Positions 36,935 to 45,880 of a stretch of 64,000 bases of DNA are shown in pieces. The stretch comes from Ancylobacter polymorphus. GTDB lineage: Bacteria > Pseudomonadota > Alphaproteobacteria > Rhizobiales > Xanthobacteraceae. Position 1 is the stretch's first letter. Each line of letters opens with the position of its first letter. Both the position numbers and the translations under genes were made by a program. The stretch lies in the NCBI RefSeq assembly GCF_030813495.1, contig NZ_JAUSUI010000011.1, positions 62,001-126,000 on the forward strand, read 5' to 3'. The notes under the pieces were generated by a model. It searched no databases. It was not told the origin of the DNA and saw only the letters and a list, made by a program, of their open reading frames with translations.

Positions 36935-39900
36935 TCAGGTGAAGGCGATCAGCGTGTCGAGATCGTCCTGGCTCAGGGCGAGCCCGGCGAAGTCGCTCGG
37001 CGAATAGCGCCGGGCGGACTGGGCCGCCACCACCCGGCAGGCCTCGGCCTCGGCGCGCACGGCGTCGAGCAGGCGCTCGATGGTCGCGGCGTCATGGCCG
37101 GCGCCGAATTCGCAGCGCAGCACGAGCGCACCGCCTTCCTGCCAGCAATTGAAGGCGAGGCGGTGCGGACGGGCCGCTTGCGCCGCCCGCTCGCGCCCCG
37201 CGCCGAGCCGCACAAGCGCCAGGCCGGCATGGCCGAAACGGCTGATATCGCCGAGGAAGTTAAACGACACTTGCGGCCGCGACCCGGTGAGCGGCGGGGT
37301 GGCGGCGCGCAGCAGGCCATAGCCCATGGCCCGGCCGGCGGCCGCGCGCGCGCGTTCCTTCACCGCCAGCAGCCAGGCCGGCAGGTCGCCCGTCTCCGCC
37401 GGCAGTGCCACGGGATAACGGGTGGTGAACCAGCCAATGGTGCGCGACAGGTCGATGGCGCCATCGCCCGTGTCGCGGCCATGGCCTTCCAGCTCCAGTT
37501 GCAGCGCACCGCCGGTCCAGGCGATGAGCGGGCGGGCGATGAGGGCGAGCGCACTCTCCTGCGGCTGGTGGCCGAAACGCTCGGCAAGATCGGCGAGCAG
37601 CGGCTGCGACAACGCCGCCTCCAGCCGCAGATCGCGGGTGCGGGCGCTGCCCTCCACATCCGGCGCGGCGGGATGGTCGAGCGGCACGGCGGTGGGCGCG
37701 AGCGCCACCGATTGCCAATAGGGCCGGTCGGCCTCGAAGGCGGCACCGGCCCCGGCCTGGTGGCGGCACCACCACGACCAGGCGGTGGGCGGCGCCAGCA
37801 CCGGCTGCGGAGGATCGGACAGCGCCCTGGCGAGATCGTCGGCGAGGATCGCCCAGGACACCATGTCGAAGACGAGGTGATGCACCGCCACGACAAGGCG
37901 CAGAACCGCGCCAGCCTCGATCATGCCGGCGGCGAGCGGGCGCCCGGCCAGCGGGTCGATCGTCGCCACAAGACGGTCGGCCATGCGGTCTTCGCGCGGG
38001 GAGACATCCTGGCCGACGGCCACCTTCTCGCGCAGCAGAGCCGGCAGGCCCGGCGCATCCACCACCTGCTGCAGCGGCGGCGCCCCTTCCTGCAGCCGAA
38101 TCCGCAGCCCGTCATGACGGGCAACGGAAGCGGCCAGCGCCGCCTCCACCGCTGCGGGCGCGGTGCCGGGGGGCAGATCGAATACGGCGGTGAGCGCCCA
38201 GTGCCGGCGGTCGGGCATGGCGAGCCCCATGAACCAGTTCTGGATCGGGGTCAGCGGCACCGGCTCGGCGACCGGCCCGCGGGCCTCCACCGTGTCCGCA
38301 GCGGCCGGCTTCATCAGCGCCGCCAGGGCGCGCGGGGTCGGCGCGGTGAAAATCTGCGCCGGGGAGAGCAGCCACCCCGCCGCCCGCGCCTTGCCGGCGA
38401 GCTGGATCGCCATGATGGAATCGCCGCCGAGAGCGAAGAAATCATCGTCCGGGCCAAGGCTGGCCGCCGTGCCGAGCGCGGCGAAAAGTTCGCGCCACAG
38501 CGCAAGGACCGTGGCGAGCGGATCGCCCGTGCCGGAAGCCTCGGCAACGATGGCGGCGTCGCCGGCCATGGGCGCGGCGAACAGCGCGCGCAGCGCCGTA
38601 CGGTCCAACTTGCCATTGACGGTGAGCGGCAGCGCCTCGACGAGAATGAGGCGCGAGAGGCGCTGCGCCTCTGGCAGCTTGTCCTTGAGCTGGGCGTCGA
38701 GACGCGGCGCGTCCTGCCCCGGCGCCACCGCCGCGCCGACGAGGCGCACAGTGCCGTCGTCCTCGCGCAGCGCCAGCACCGCCGCGTCGCGCACGCCGGC
38801 GCAGGCGCGCAGCTGCGCCGCGACGCCGTTGGGATCGACGCGGTGACCACGCACCTTCACCATGTCGTCCTTGCGGCCGAGGAAGCGAGTGAGCCCATCG
38901 GCGTCACGGCTGCCGAGATCGCCGGTGAGATAGGCACGCGTGCCGTCATCGAGGCGAATGAAACCGGTCGCGGCCTCGCCGGCCGGCATCGGCTCCGCCT
39001 CGGCTTCGCCGACATAGCCAAGTGCCACACCCGCCCCGCTCACCCGGATTTCCCCGGTCTCGCCGGCGGGCAGCACCGCGCCCTCGGCGTCGACAATGTC
39101 GATCTGCACCCCGTCGAGCGCATAGCCCACGGGCACGCGGTCCGGCGCCTGCGCCCCGGCGGCCAGCGTCGGCGTGACCTCCACCATGGTGCAGCCTATG
39201 GTGGTTTCGGTCGGGCCGTAATGGTTGAACAGGCGCAGCTCCGGCCGCAGCGCCCTCAGTTTTTCGACGAGGCCGAAGGTCAGCACATCGCCGCCGCACA
39301 CCAGCGCCCGGCGGGGTAGAAGCGCGGCGGCTTCCGGATGCGCCATGAGTGCGGCGAGATGGGTGGGGACGATCTTGAGCACATCCGCCGGGTGCCGCGT
39401 CATCCAGTCGATGAAGGCGGCGGGGTCGCGGGCGGTCGCCGCGTCCAGCACGTTGAGCGTGCCGCCGGAGGCCACGGCGCCGATCACGCTGGTATAGCCG
39501 AGATCGGCAGCGAAGGAGGTGGCGATGGCGAAGACCTGCGGGCCGGAAAGGTCCAGCCGGCGCAGCAGCGCCCGCGCATAGGCATCGAGCCCGCCGCAGG
39601 ACACGCGCACGCCCTTTGGCCGGCCGGTGGAGCCGGACGTGAACAGGACATAGGCGAGATCGTCGGCAGCGCGTTCCGCATGCGGCGGGGTCTCACCCGG
39701 CTGCGGGTCGCGGTTCCAGCCCAGCACCGGCACGGCGACGGGTTCGCCGGCGGTCGCGGCATCGGCCACCACCACCCGCGCGCCGCACGCCGCCAGCAGC
39801 GTGGCGCGGTAGGTGGCGGGATAGTCGGGATCGAGCGGGACGAAGGCCGCGCCGAGATGGCTCGCCGCCGCCATCGCCACCAGCGGGCCAGCGCCGCGCG

Positions 39901-42900
39901 CGAGGCAGAAGGCGACCCGGTCGCCACGCTCGACGCCCTGTGCCGCCAGACGGGCGGCGAGATCGCCGCTGGACCGTGCAAGCTCCGCCCAGCTCAGCGT
40001 GCCGTCGCGGTCGACCACCGCAGGCGCGTCAGGCGTCGTGGCGGCCCAATGCGCGACATGATCGGCGAGGCTGGTGGGCAAGGGCGCGGATTCGGGCGGC
40101 GCCGGGACCACCGGCGCCTCCGGCTCGGCCGGCGCCGTGCCGACCGCCTCCAGCAAGGTACGGTAGCGGGCGACCCAGGCTTCGACGCGGGCGGCGTCGA
40201 ACAGGTCGGTGTTGAAATTGGCTTCGATCGCGAGGCCTTCCTCGCTGGATTCGAGGTTCCAGTTGAGGTCCCAGCGCACGCGGCCATGGGCGTTAGCGCG
40301 CGGTGTCGGGGCCAGGCCGCCGAAGGGGGCAAGCGGCTCCACTCTGTCGAGATTGAAGGACACGCTCGCCAGCGGCGGGCGGGACGGGTCGCGCCGCACG
40401 CCACTGGCCTTGACGATGGCGGAGAGCGGATAGGCGGGATAGGCCATGGCCTGCGCCATGGCGGCACGGGTAGCGGCGAGCGCATCGCCCTTGAGCCCCT
40501 CAAGGCGCACCGGCACGGTGGAGATGCAATAGCCGGTCAGGCCCGGCTCGCCCACCAGCGGCTGGCCCGCGGCGAAGATCGCCACGACGAGATCGTCCGC
40601 GCCGGAGAGCTCCGCCAGCAACTGTCCATAGGCGGCGAGGCACAGGGTGAACAGCGAGCAGTCGAGCGCCCGCGCCCGCGCGGCGAGTTCGGCGGCGAAG
40701 GCGGGCGGCAGCAGCGCACGCACCGTGCCGCCTTCATAGGTTTGGAGCGGCGGGCGCGGCCGGTCTGTGGGGAGCGCCAGCGCCGCCGGCGGCTGGGCGA
40801 ACACGCTTTGCCAATGCGCCGCGGCTTCCGCATCGGCTGCGGCGTCGCGGGCGAAGCCGGCGAAGCGCTCATAGGCGGCCGGGGCCGGCAGCGCGGGCTC
40901 GGTGCCGGCAAGGCGGGCGGTGTAGAGCTGGCCGAGTTCGTTGGCCAGCACCTGCAGAGACCAGCCATCGGTAACGATATGCGGCTGGACCAGCACCAGC
41001 GCTGTCTGCGTGCCGCCGCTCAGCAGCGCCACGCGCAGCATGCCGGCGCGCGACAGGTCGAAGGGCCGCGCAGCCATCTCCCGCACGAAGCAGTCCAGCT
41101 CCGCCGCGTCGGCGAACGCGGCCTGTTCCAGCGCCACGCGGGCCTCCGGCTCGATGACCGCCATGGCGCCATCGTTCTCGAAGCGCATGCGCAGGCTGTC
41201 ATGGCGGGCGACAAGATCGGCCAGCGCCGCGCTCAGCGCCGCCACGTCGAGCGCGCCGGGTAGGCGCAGCACCAGCGACTGGTTATAGGCCGCCGCACTT
41301 TCCGGGCTGAAGGCGGCGAGCGTCCACAGCGCCTGCTGGCCCGGCGCGGTGGCGAAGCGGCGGGGCACCGCCGAAGGCGGCGGCAGCGCCGCGCCGCCCA
41401 TGAGGCCGGCAGTGGCGAGGGCGCGGGCACTCTCCCGCACCGCGCGGGCGACGTGGGCGAGGTCGTCCTCGCTATGGGCGGTGGAAAGGAAGCAGGTGCG
41501 CCCCTCCCAGACATAGACGCCGCGCGAAATGAGCTGGCTATAGAACAGGTCGCTGGCGCCGGTGAAACGCAGCACGGAGGAGAAGTGCTCCACGCGCAGC
41601 GGGCTGCCGTCTTCCTCCAGCGCGGCGTTCAGCGTGGCGCACAGCGCCTGCGTGCGGGCGTTCAGCCGCTCCTGCAGCGCCGGGCCGGACGCGTCGAGAT
41701 GGCCGAGCATCGCCGTGGCCGCCGCCATGGCGAGCGGGTTCTTGTTGAAAGTGCCGGCAAAGAAGGTGCGCTCGGCCTTGGGGCCGCCGGCGCCGTCCAG
41801 CGGCCAGACGCCGCCGTCGATGCCGTCGAGAAAGGCACTGCGGCCGGAGACGACGCCGATGGGCAGGCCGCCGCCGACGATCTTGCCATAGGTGACGAGA
41901 TCGGCCCGCACCCCCGCCCAGGCCTGCGCCCCGCCGGCGGCGACGCGGAAGCCGAGCAGCACTTCGTCGAAGATCAGCGCCGCACCGGCGCGGGCGGTGA
42001 AGCCGCGCAGCCAGTGCAGGAAATCGCGCGGCTGCAGGCCCGGGCGGCGGCTCTGCACCGGCTCGACAATAACCGCCGCCAGCCGGTCGCCCAGCGCTTC
42101 CAGCGCCATCTGGCTGCCTTCGGGGTCGGCATAGTCCAGCACCACCACATCCGCCAGCATGCCCGGCGGGGTGCCGCTGGCGAGCGGCAGGCTGGCGCCA
42201 TCGCTGCCGGAACGGGCCAGCGTGCCGTCGAAATGGCCGTGATAGGAGCCGGCGAACATCGCCACCAGCGAACGGCCGGTAGCATGGCGGGCAAGGCGCA
42301 GCGCGGTCATCACCGCTTCCGTGCCGGTGTTGCAGAACACCGACCGCTCATTGCCGGTGAGCTTCGCGATCAGCGCGGCGGCCTCGCCGGCCTTTTCCGC
42401 CTGCGGGCCGAGAAACAGCCCCTGCTCGGCGATCTGGCGCTGGATGGCCTCCACCACCATGGGCGGGCTGTGGCCGAGCAGTTGGACGCCGAAACCCATG
42501 GTGAGGTCGACATAATCATTGCCGTCGGCATCGACGACATGACTGCCCTGCCCCTTCACGCCAATGATCGGGTAGAGCAGCGATTTGGTCTCCGGCCGGA
42601 ATCCCGCCACCGCCCGGCTGTCGGCCAGCACCGGCCCGAAGGCTTCGCGCTGGTGGCGGGAGGCGCCGTGGCTCGCGCCGTAGCGGGCGGCGAAATCGGC
42701 GATGAAACCCGCCGCCTCCGGGCTCAGCGCCTCGGTCGGTGTGGCAGGCGGGGGGCTGGCAGGCGGGAGAGTGGGGCTGGACACGCGAGCCTCCGTCGCC
42801 GCCGAGAGGGCGGCCATGGTCGGAATGGCGGAAAGCGGGGCGATGGCGGCAGCTGCGGCGGCGGGGTCGGGGGCTTTCGCCTCCACCTCGCGCAGCACCC

Positions 42901-45880
42901 GCTCCAGCAGCGCCCGCGGCGTGGTGAGGGTTGTGAACAATTCGCGCCGGGGAATCGCGACTTTCCACCGCCGCTCAAGCGTGGAAAGCGCCTCGGCGAG
43001 GGCAAGGGAATCCACCCCAAGGGTGAAGAAGCCGGCATCGCCCGCCAGTGCCGCTTCGCTCAGCTGCAGGCTGCGCCGCAGGCTGGTGGCGAGGGCGGCG
43101 CGGATGTCCTCGCGGTTCAAGGCCGGTGCGGCGGGCACGGGAACCGCAGCAGGCATCGCGGAGACCGGCGGAAGGAGCGCAGCCGCGTGCCGGCGCGGTG
43201 CCTCGACCCAGTGGCGGTCGCGCGCGAAGGGATAGGGTGGCAGGCGCGCCGGGACGGCGCCGCTCGCCGGCCATGTCACGTCGAGGCCGGCGACGAACAG
43301 GCGGCACAGCGCCAGCGCCAGCGTTTCGCCCGCCGCCCGGTTGCGGCGCATGGTGGGGATGAAGCGGGTGTCGCGGCCCTCAAAACCCGCGGCGCGCTGG
43401 GCGAAGCCAACCAGCGTCGCGGCCGGGCCGATCTCCACCACGACATTCACGCCCTCGCGCGCCAGGGTGTCGAGCCCGGCGCCGAAGCGCACGGGCTGGC
43501 GGATCTGCCGGCCCCAATAGGCCGGATCGCACAGATCGACCGAAAGATCGCCGCTGACGTTGGAGACGACCGGCAGGCGCGGCGCGGCGAGCATCGCCGC
43601 GCGCACCCGCTGCTCGAAGGGCTCGACGGCGGCGTCCATCAGGTGCGAATGAAAAGCGTGGCTGGTGACGATGCGCTGGCTGCGGATGCCTTCCGCATCC
43701 AGCGCGGCGAGCACTTGCGCGATCGCCTCGCCCGGCCCGGACAGCACGACTTCCTCCGGCGCGTTCAGCGCCGCGATATCGAGGCGCCCCTCGACAGCGT
43801 GCAGCGCCGCTTCGAGCTGTTCCAGCGGCGCGAACACCGCCACCATCTCGCCGCCCGGCGGCAATGCCCCCATCAACGCACCGCGCGCGGCCACAATGTC
43901 GAGCGCCGCCTCGAAAGGCACCACGCCGGCGAGGCAGGCGGCCGACCATTCGCCGAGACTGTGGCCGGCGACGAGGTCCGGCGTGATGCCGCAGGCGGCG
44001 AGCCGTTCGGCCAGCGCCATTTCCAGCGCGAACAGAACCGGCTGCACCTCGGCGGTGTCGGTCAGCGGCGGGCCTTCCCTGTCGAACATCCGCGCGGCGA
44101 GGTCGCGCCCCATCTGCAGCCCAGCCGCGTCGATCCGCGCGCGAAAGGCCGGGTCGGCGGCGTAGAGATCCGCCGCCATGCCCGGCCACTGGCTGCCCTG
44201 CCCGGAAAACAGGAAGGCAACCTTCGGGATATCCGGCAGAGCCTGCCCGACGGCGCCGACCTGCGGCGCCTCGCCGGCGGCAATGGCGCGCAGGCCCGCC
44301 AGCGCTTCCTCAGGACTGCGGGCGAGACAGGCGGCGCGATGGGCGAAGCGTCCGCGCCCCCGGTTCAGCGCCGCAGCGATGCCGGCGAGCGGAATCTGCG
44401 GGTCGGCGGCGAGATGATCGGCAAGCCCCGCCGCCACGCGGCGCAGGGCCTCGGCATCGGGGGCGGAAAAGGCGAGGACGGCAGGCAGCGGCGGGGCGAC
44501 CGGCACCTCCGGCGCGGGCGGGGCTTCTTCCAGAATGAGATGGGCGTTGGTGCCGGAAAAGCCGAAGCTGCTCACCCCGGCGCGGCGCGGCGCGCCGGCG
44601 GGCCATTGCATCGCTTCGGCGACGACGCGAACGGGAAGTTCGTCCCAGGCGATGCGCGGATTGGGCTGGGTCTGGTGCAGCGTCGCCGGCAGCCGGCCGG
44701 CTTCCAGCGCCAGCACCATCTTGATCAGCCCGGCAATGCCGGCGGCGGCTTCCAGATGGCCGATATTGGTCTTTACCGAGCCCAGCAGCAGCGGCTCGGT
44801 GCGCAAAAGGCCATAGGCGGCGGCGAGCGCCTGCACTTCGATGGGATCGCCCAGCGGCGTGCCGGTGCCATGACATTCCACCGCCTGCACATCGGCCGCT
44901 GACAGGCCGGCATCGGCGAGCGCGCTCGCAATCACCGCCCGCTGCGCCGCTCCATTGGGCGCGGTGAGCGCGCTGGAATGGCCGTCATGATTGAGCGCGG
45001 AGCCGCGAATAACCGCACGGATGGCATCGCCGTCGCGCAGCGCATCGGCGAGGCGCTTCAGCACCACCAGCCCGCCGCCCTCGCCGCGCACATAGCCATC
45101 GGCGGCGGCGTCGAAGGTGCGGCAGGCATGGCGGGGGCCGAGCATGCCGGCGGCGGCGAGGGCGGCGGTCACATCGGCGTCGAGCGTGAGATTCACCCCG
45201 CCCGCCAAAGCGAGGTCGCATTCGGCGCTGCGCAGCGCACGGCAGGCGGCGTGCACGGCGACCAGCGAGGAAGAACAGGCGGTGTCGAGCACCAGCGCCG
45301 GGCCGGTGACATCGAGCCAGTGGGCGATGCGGCCGGCGGCGATGGAGCCGGCATTGCCGAGAATGGCGGCGGGGGAGAGCGAACCGGTTGCCTGAAAGCG
45401 GGACTCGTACTCATTGGCGCCGAGGCCGAGAAACACGCCGGTGGCGCGGGAACGCCGCGCCGCATCCGCATAGCCGGCGTCTTCCAGCGCCTGCCAGGCC
45501 AGCATCAGCGCGAGGCGGTGCTGCGGGTCCATGGCGTCGGCTTCGAGCGGGCGCAGGCCGAAGAAACCGGGGTCGAAGGTCTCCACCCCCTCGACATAGC
45601 CGCCGGGCGGCAGGCCGTCGCGCTCCGGCCGGTCGGCGGGAGCGGGGCGCACAGCGTCGCGGCCCTCGAACAGCAGACGGCCATAAGCCAGCGCCGAGTC
45701 GACATCGGCGAAGCGGGCGGCGAGGCCGATGATAGCCACGGGCGCACGGGCGCGGGCGGTCTCGGCCCGCAGCGCGTCGATGCGCCCTTCCAGCGCCAGC
45801 ATCAGATCGGTGACCTGTTCGGGGTGCAGCCGGCTCAGCCGGGCGAGCAGGCCCGCGCGCCGCTCCTCACTGCTCGCCAC
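36935..45880 (-). CDS. Hybrid PKS-aminotransferase-NRPS: KS-AT-ACP-AMT-C-A-T-E
   Basis: The protein has 2981 residues from the GTG at 45880, which has GGGAGG upstream; a TTG at 45895 is an alternative. Domains by position: KS about 45-465 (Cys202, His337, His375); AT about 545-870 (Ser641 in GHSLGEW; HAFH at 741, malonyl type); ACP with Ser958; class III aminotransferase about 1060-1490 (PLP Lys1333 in TYGKIVGGGLPIG); C about 1505-1935 (His1634 in PHIVTDG); A about 1955-2440; T with Ser2488 in GGDSI; E about 2545-2970 (PIQNWF, His2668 in HHLVFDMVSW). There is no ketoreductase. This is mycosubtilin/iturin-like logic: malonate extension, transamination of the beta-ketone, then condensation. By eye the A-domain code reads DLTKVGHIGK, the known Asp code. 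The gene overlaps the FAAL-ACP gene by 14 bases. Confidence 0.93.
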   Translation of the reverse strand: MASSEERRAGLLARLSRLHPEQVTDLMLALEGRIDALRAETARARAPVAIIGLAARFADVDSALAYGRLLFEGRDAVRPAPADRPERDGLPPGGYVEGVETFDPGFFGLRPLEADAMDPQHRLALMLAWQALEDAGYADAARRSRATGVFLGLGANEYESRFQATGSLSPAAILGNAGSIAAGRIAHWLDVTGPALVLDTACSSSLVAVHAACRALRSAECDLALAGGVNLTLDADVTAALAAAGMLGPRHACRTFDAAADGYVRGEGGGLVVLKRLADALRDGDAIRAVIRGSALNHDGHSSALTAPNGAAQRAVIASALADAGLSAADVQAVECHGTGTPLGDPIEVQALAAAYGLLRTEPLLLGSVKTNIGHLEAAAGIAGLIKMVLALEAGRLPATLHQTQPNPRIAWDELPVRVVAEAMQWPAGAPRRAGVSSFGFSGTNAHLILEEAPPAPEVPVAPPLPAVLAFSAPDAEALRRVAAGLADHLAADPQIPLAGIAAALNRGRGRFAHRAACLARSPEEALAGLRAIAAGEAPQVGAVGQALPDIPKVAFLFSGQGSQWPGMAADLYAADPAFRARIDAAGLQMGRDLAARMFDREGPPLTDTAEVQPVLFALEMALAERLAACGITPDLVAGHSLGEWSAACLAGVVPFEAALDIVAARGALMGALPPGGEMVAVFAPLEQLEAALHAVEGRLDIAALNAPEEVVLSGPGEAIAQVLAALDAEGIRSQRIVTSHAFHSHLMDAAVEPFEQRVRAAMLAAPRLPVVSNVSGDLSVDLCDPAYWGRQIRQPVRFGAGLDTLAREGVNVVVEIGPAATLVGFAQRAAGFEGRDTRFIPTMRRNRAAGETLALALCRLFVAGLDVTWPASGAVPARLPPYPFARDRHWVEAPRRHAAALLPPVSAMPAAVPVPAAPALNREDIRAALATSLRRSLQLSEAALAGDAGFFTLGVDSLALAEALSTLERRWKVAIPRRELFTTLTTPRALLERVLREVEAKAPDPAAAAAAIAPLSAIPTMAALSAATEARVSSPTLPPASPPPATPTEALSPEAAGFIADFAARYGASHGASRHQREAFGPVLADSRAVAGFRPETKSLLYPIIGVKGQGSHVVDADGNDYVDLTMGFGVQLLGHSPPMVVEAIQRQIAEQGLFLGPQAEKAGEAAALIAKLTGNERSVFCNTGTEAVMTALRLARHATGRSLVAMFAGSYHGHFDGTLARSGSDGASLPLASGTPPGMLADVVVLDYADPEGSQMALEALGDRLAAVIVEPVQSRRPGLQPRDFLHWLRGFTARAGAALIFDEVLLGFRVAAGGAQAWAGVRADLVTYGKIVGGGLPIGVVSGRSAFLDGIDGGVWPLDGAGGPKAERTFFAGTFNKNPLAMAAATAMLGHLDASGPALQERLNARTQALCATLNAALEEDGSPLRVEHFSSVLRFTGASDLFYSQLISRGVYVWEGRTCFLSTAHSEDDLAHVARAVRESARALATAGLMGGAALPPPSAVPRRFATAPGQQALWTLAAFSPESAAAYNQSLVLRLPGALDVAALSAALADLVARHDSLRMRFENDGAMAVIEPEARVALEQAAFADAAELDCFVREMAARPFDLSRAGMLRVALLSGGTQTALVLVQPHIVTDGWSLQVLANELGQLYTARLAGTEPALPAPAAYERFAGFARDAAADAEAAAHWQSVFAQPPAALALPTDRPRPPLQTYEGGTVRALLPPAFAAELAARARALDCSLFTLCLAAYGQLLAELSGADDLVVAIFAAGQPLVGEPGLTGYCISTVPVRLEGLKGDALAATRAAMAQAMAYPAYPLSAIVKASGVRRDPSRPPLASVSFNLDRVEPLAPFGGLAPTPRANAHGRVRWDLNWNLESSEEGLAIEANFNTDLFDAARVEAWVARYRTLLEAVGTAPAEPEAPVVPAPPESAPLPTSLADHVAHWAATTPDAPAVVDRDGTLSWAELARSSGDLAARLAAQGVERGDRVAFCLARGAGPLVAMAAASHLGAAFVPLDPDYPATYRATLLAACGARVVVADAATAGEPVAVPVLGWNRDPQPGETPPHAERAADDLAYVLFTSGSTGRPKGVRVSCGGLDAYARALLRRLDLSGPQVFAIATSFAADLGYTSVIGAVASGGTLNVLDAATARDPAAFIDWMTRHPADVLKIVPTHLAALMAHPEAAALLPRRALVCGGDVLTFGLVEKLRALRPELRLFNHYGPTETTIGCTMVEVTPTLAAGAQAPDRVPVGYALDGVQIDIVDAEGAVLPAGETGEIRVSGAGVALGYVGEAEAEPMPAGEAATGFIRLDDGTRAYLTGDLGSRDADGLTRFLGRKDDMVKVRGHRVDPNGVAAQLRACAGVRDAAVLALREDDGTVRLVGAAVAPGQDAPRLDAQLKDKLPEAQRLSRLILVEALPLTVNGKLDRTALRALFAAPMAGDAAIVAEASGTGDPLATVLALWRELFAALGTAASLGPDDDFFALGGDSIMAIQLAGKARAAGWLLSPAQIFTAPTPRALAALMKPAAADTVEARGPVAEPVPLTPIQNWFMGLAMPDRRHWALTAVFDLPPGTAPAAVEAALAASVARHDGLRIRLQEGAPPLQQVVDAPGLPALLREKVAVGQDVSPREDRMADRLVATIDPLAGRPLAAGMIEAGAVLRLVVAVHHLVFDMVSWAILADDLARALSDPPQPVLAPPTAWSWWCRHQAGAGAAFEADRPYWQSVALAPTAVPLDHPAAPDVEGSARTRDLRLEAALSQPLLADLAERFGHQPQESALALIARPLIAWTGGALQLELEGHGRDTGDGAIDLSRTIGWFTTRYPVALPAETGDLPAWLLAVKERARAAAGRAMGYGLLRAATPPLTGSRPQVSFNFLGDISRFGHAGLALVRLGAGRERAAQAARPHRLAFNCWQEGGALVLRCEFGAGHDAATIERLLDAVRAEAEACRVVAAQSARRYSPSDFAGLALSQDDLDTLIAFT

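Noticed and set aside
37094-44902. Long plus-strand open frames of about 640 to 1150 codons
   Set aside because: All lie antisense to the PKS/NRPS gene and read as basic low-complexity protein.
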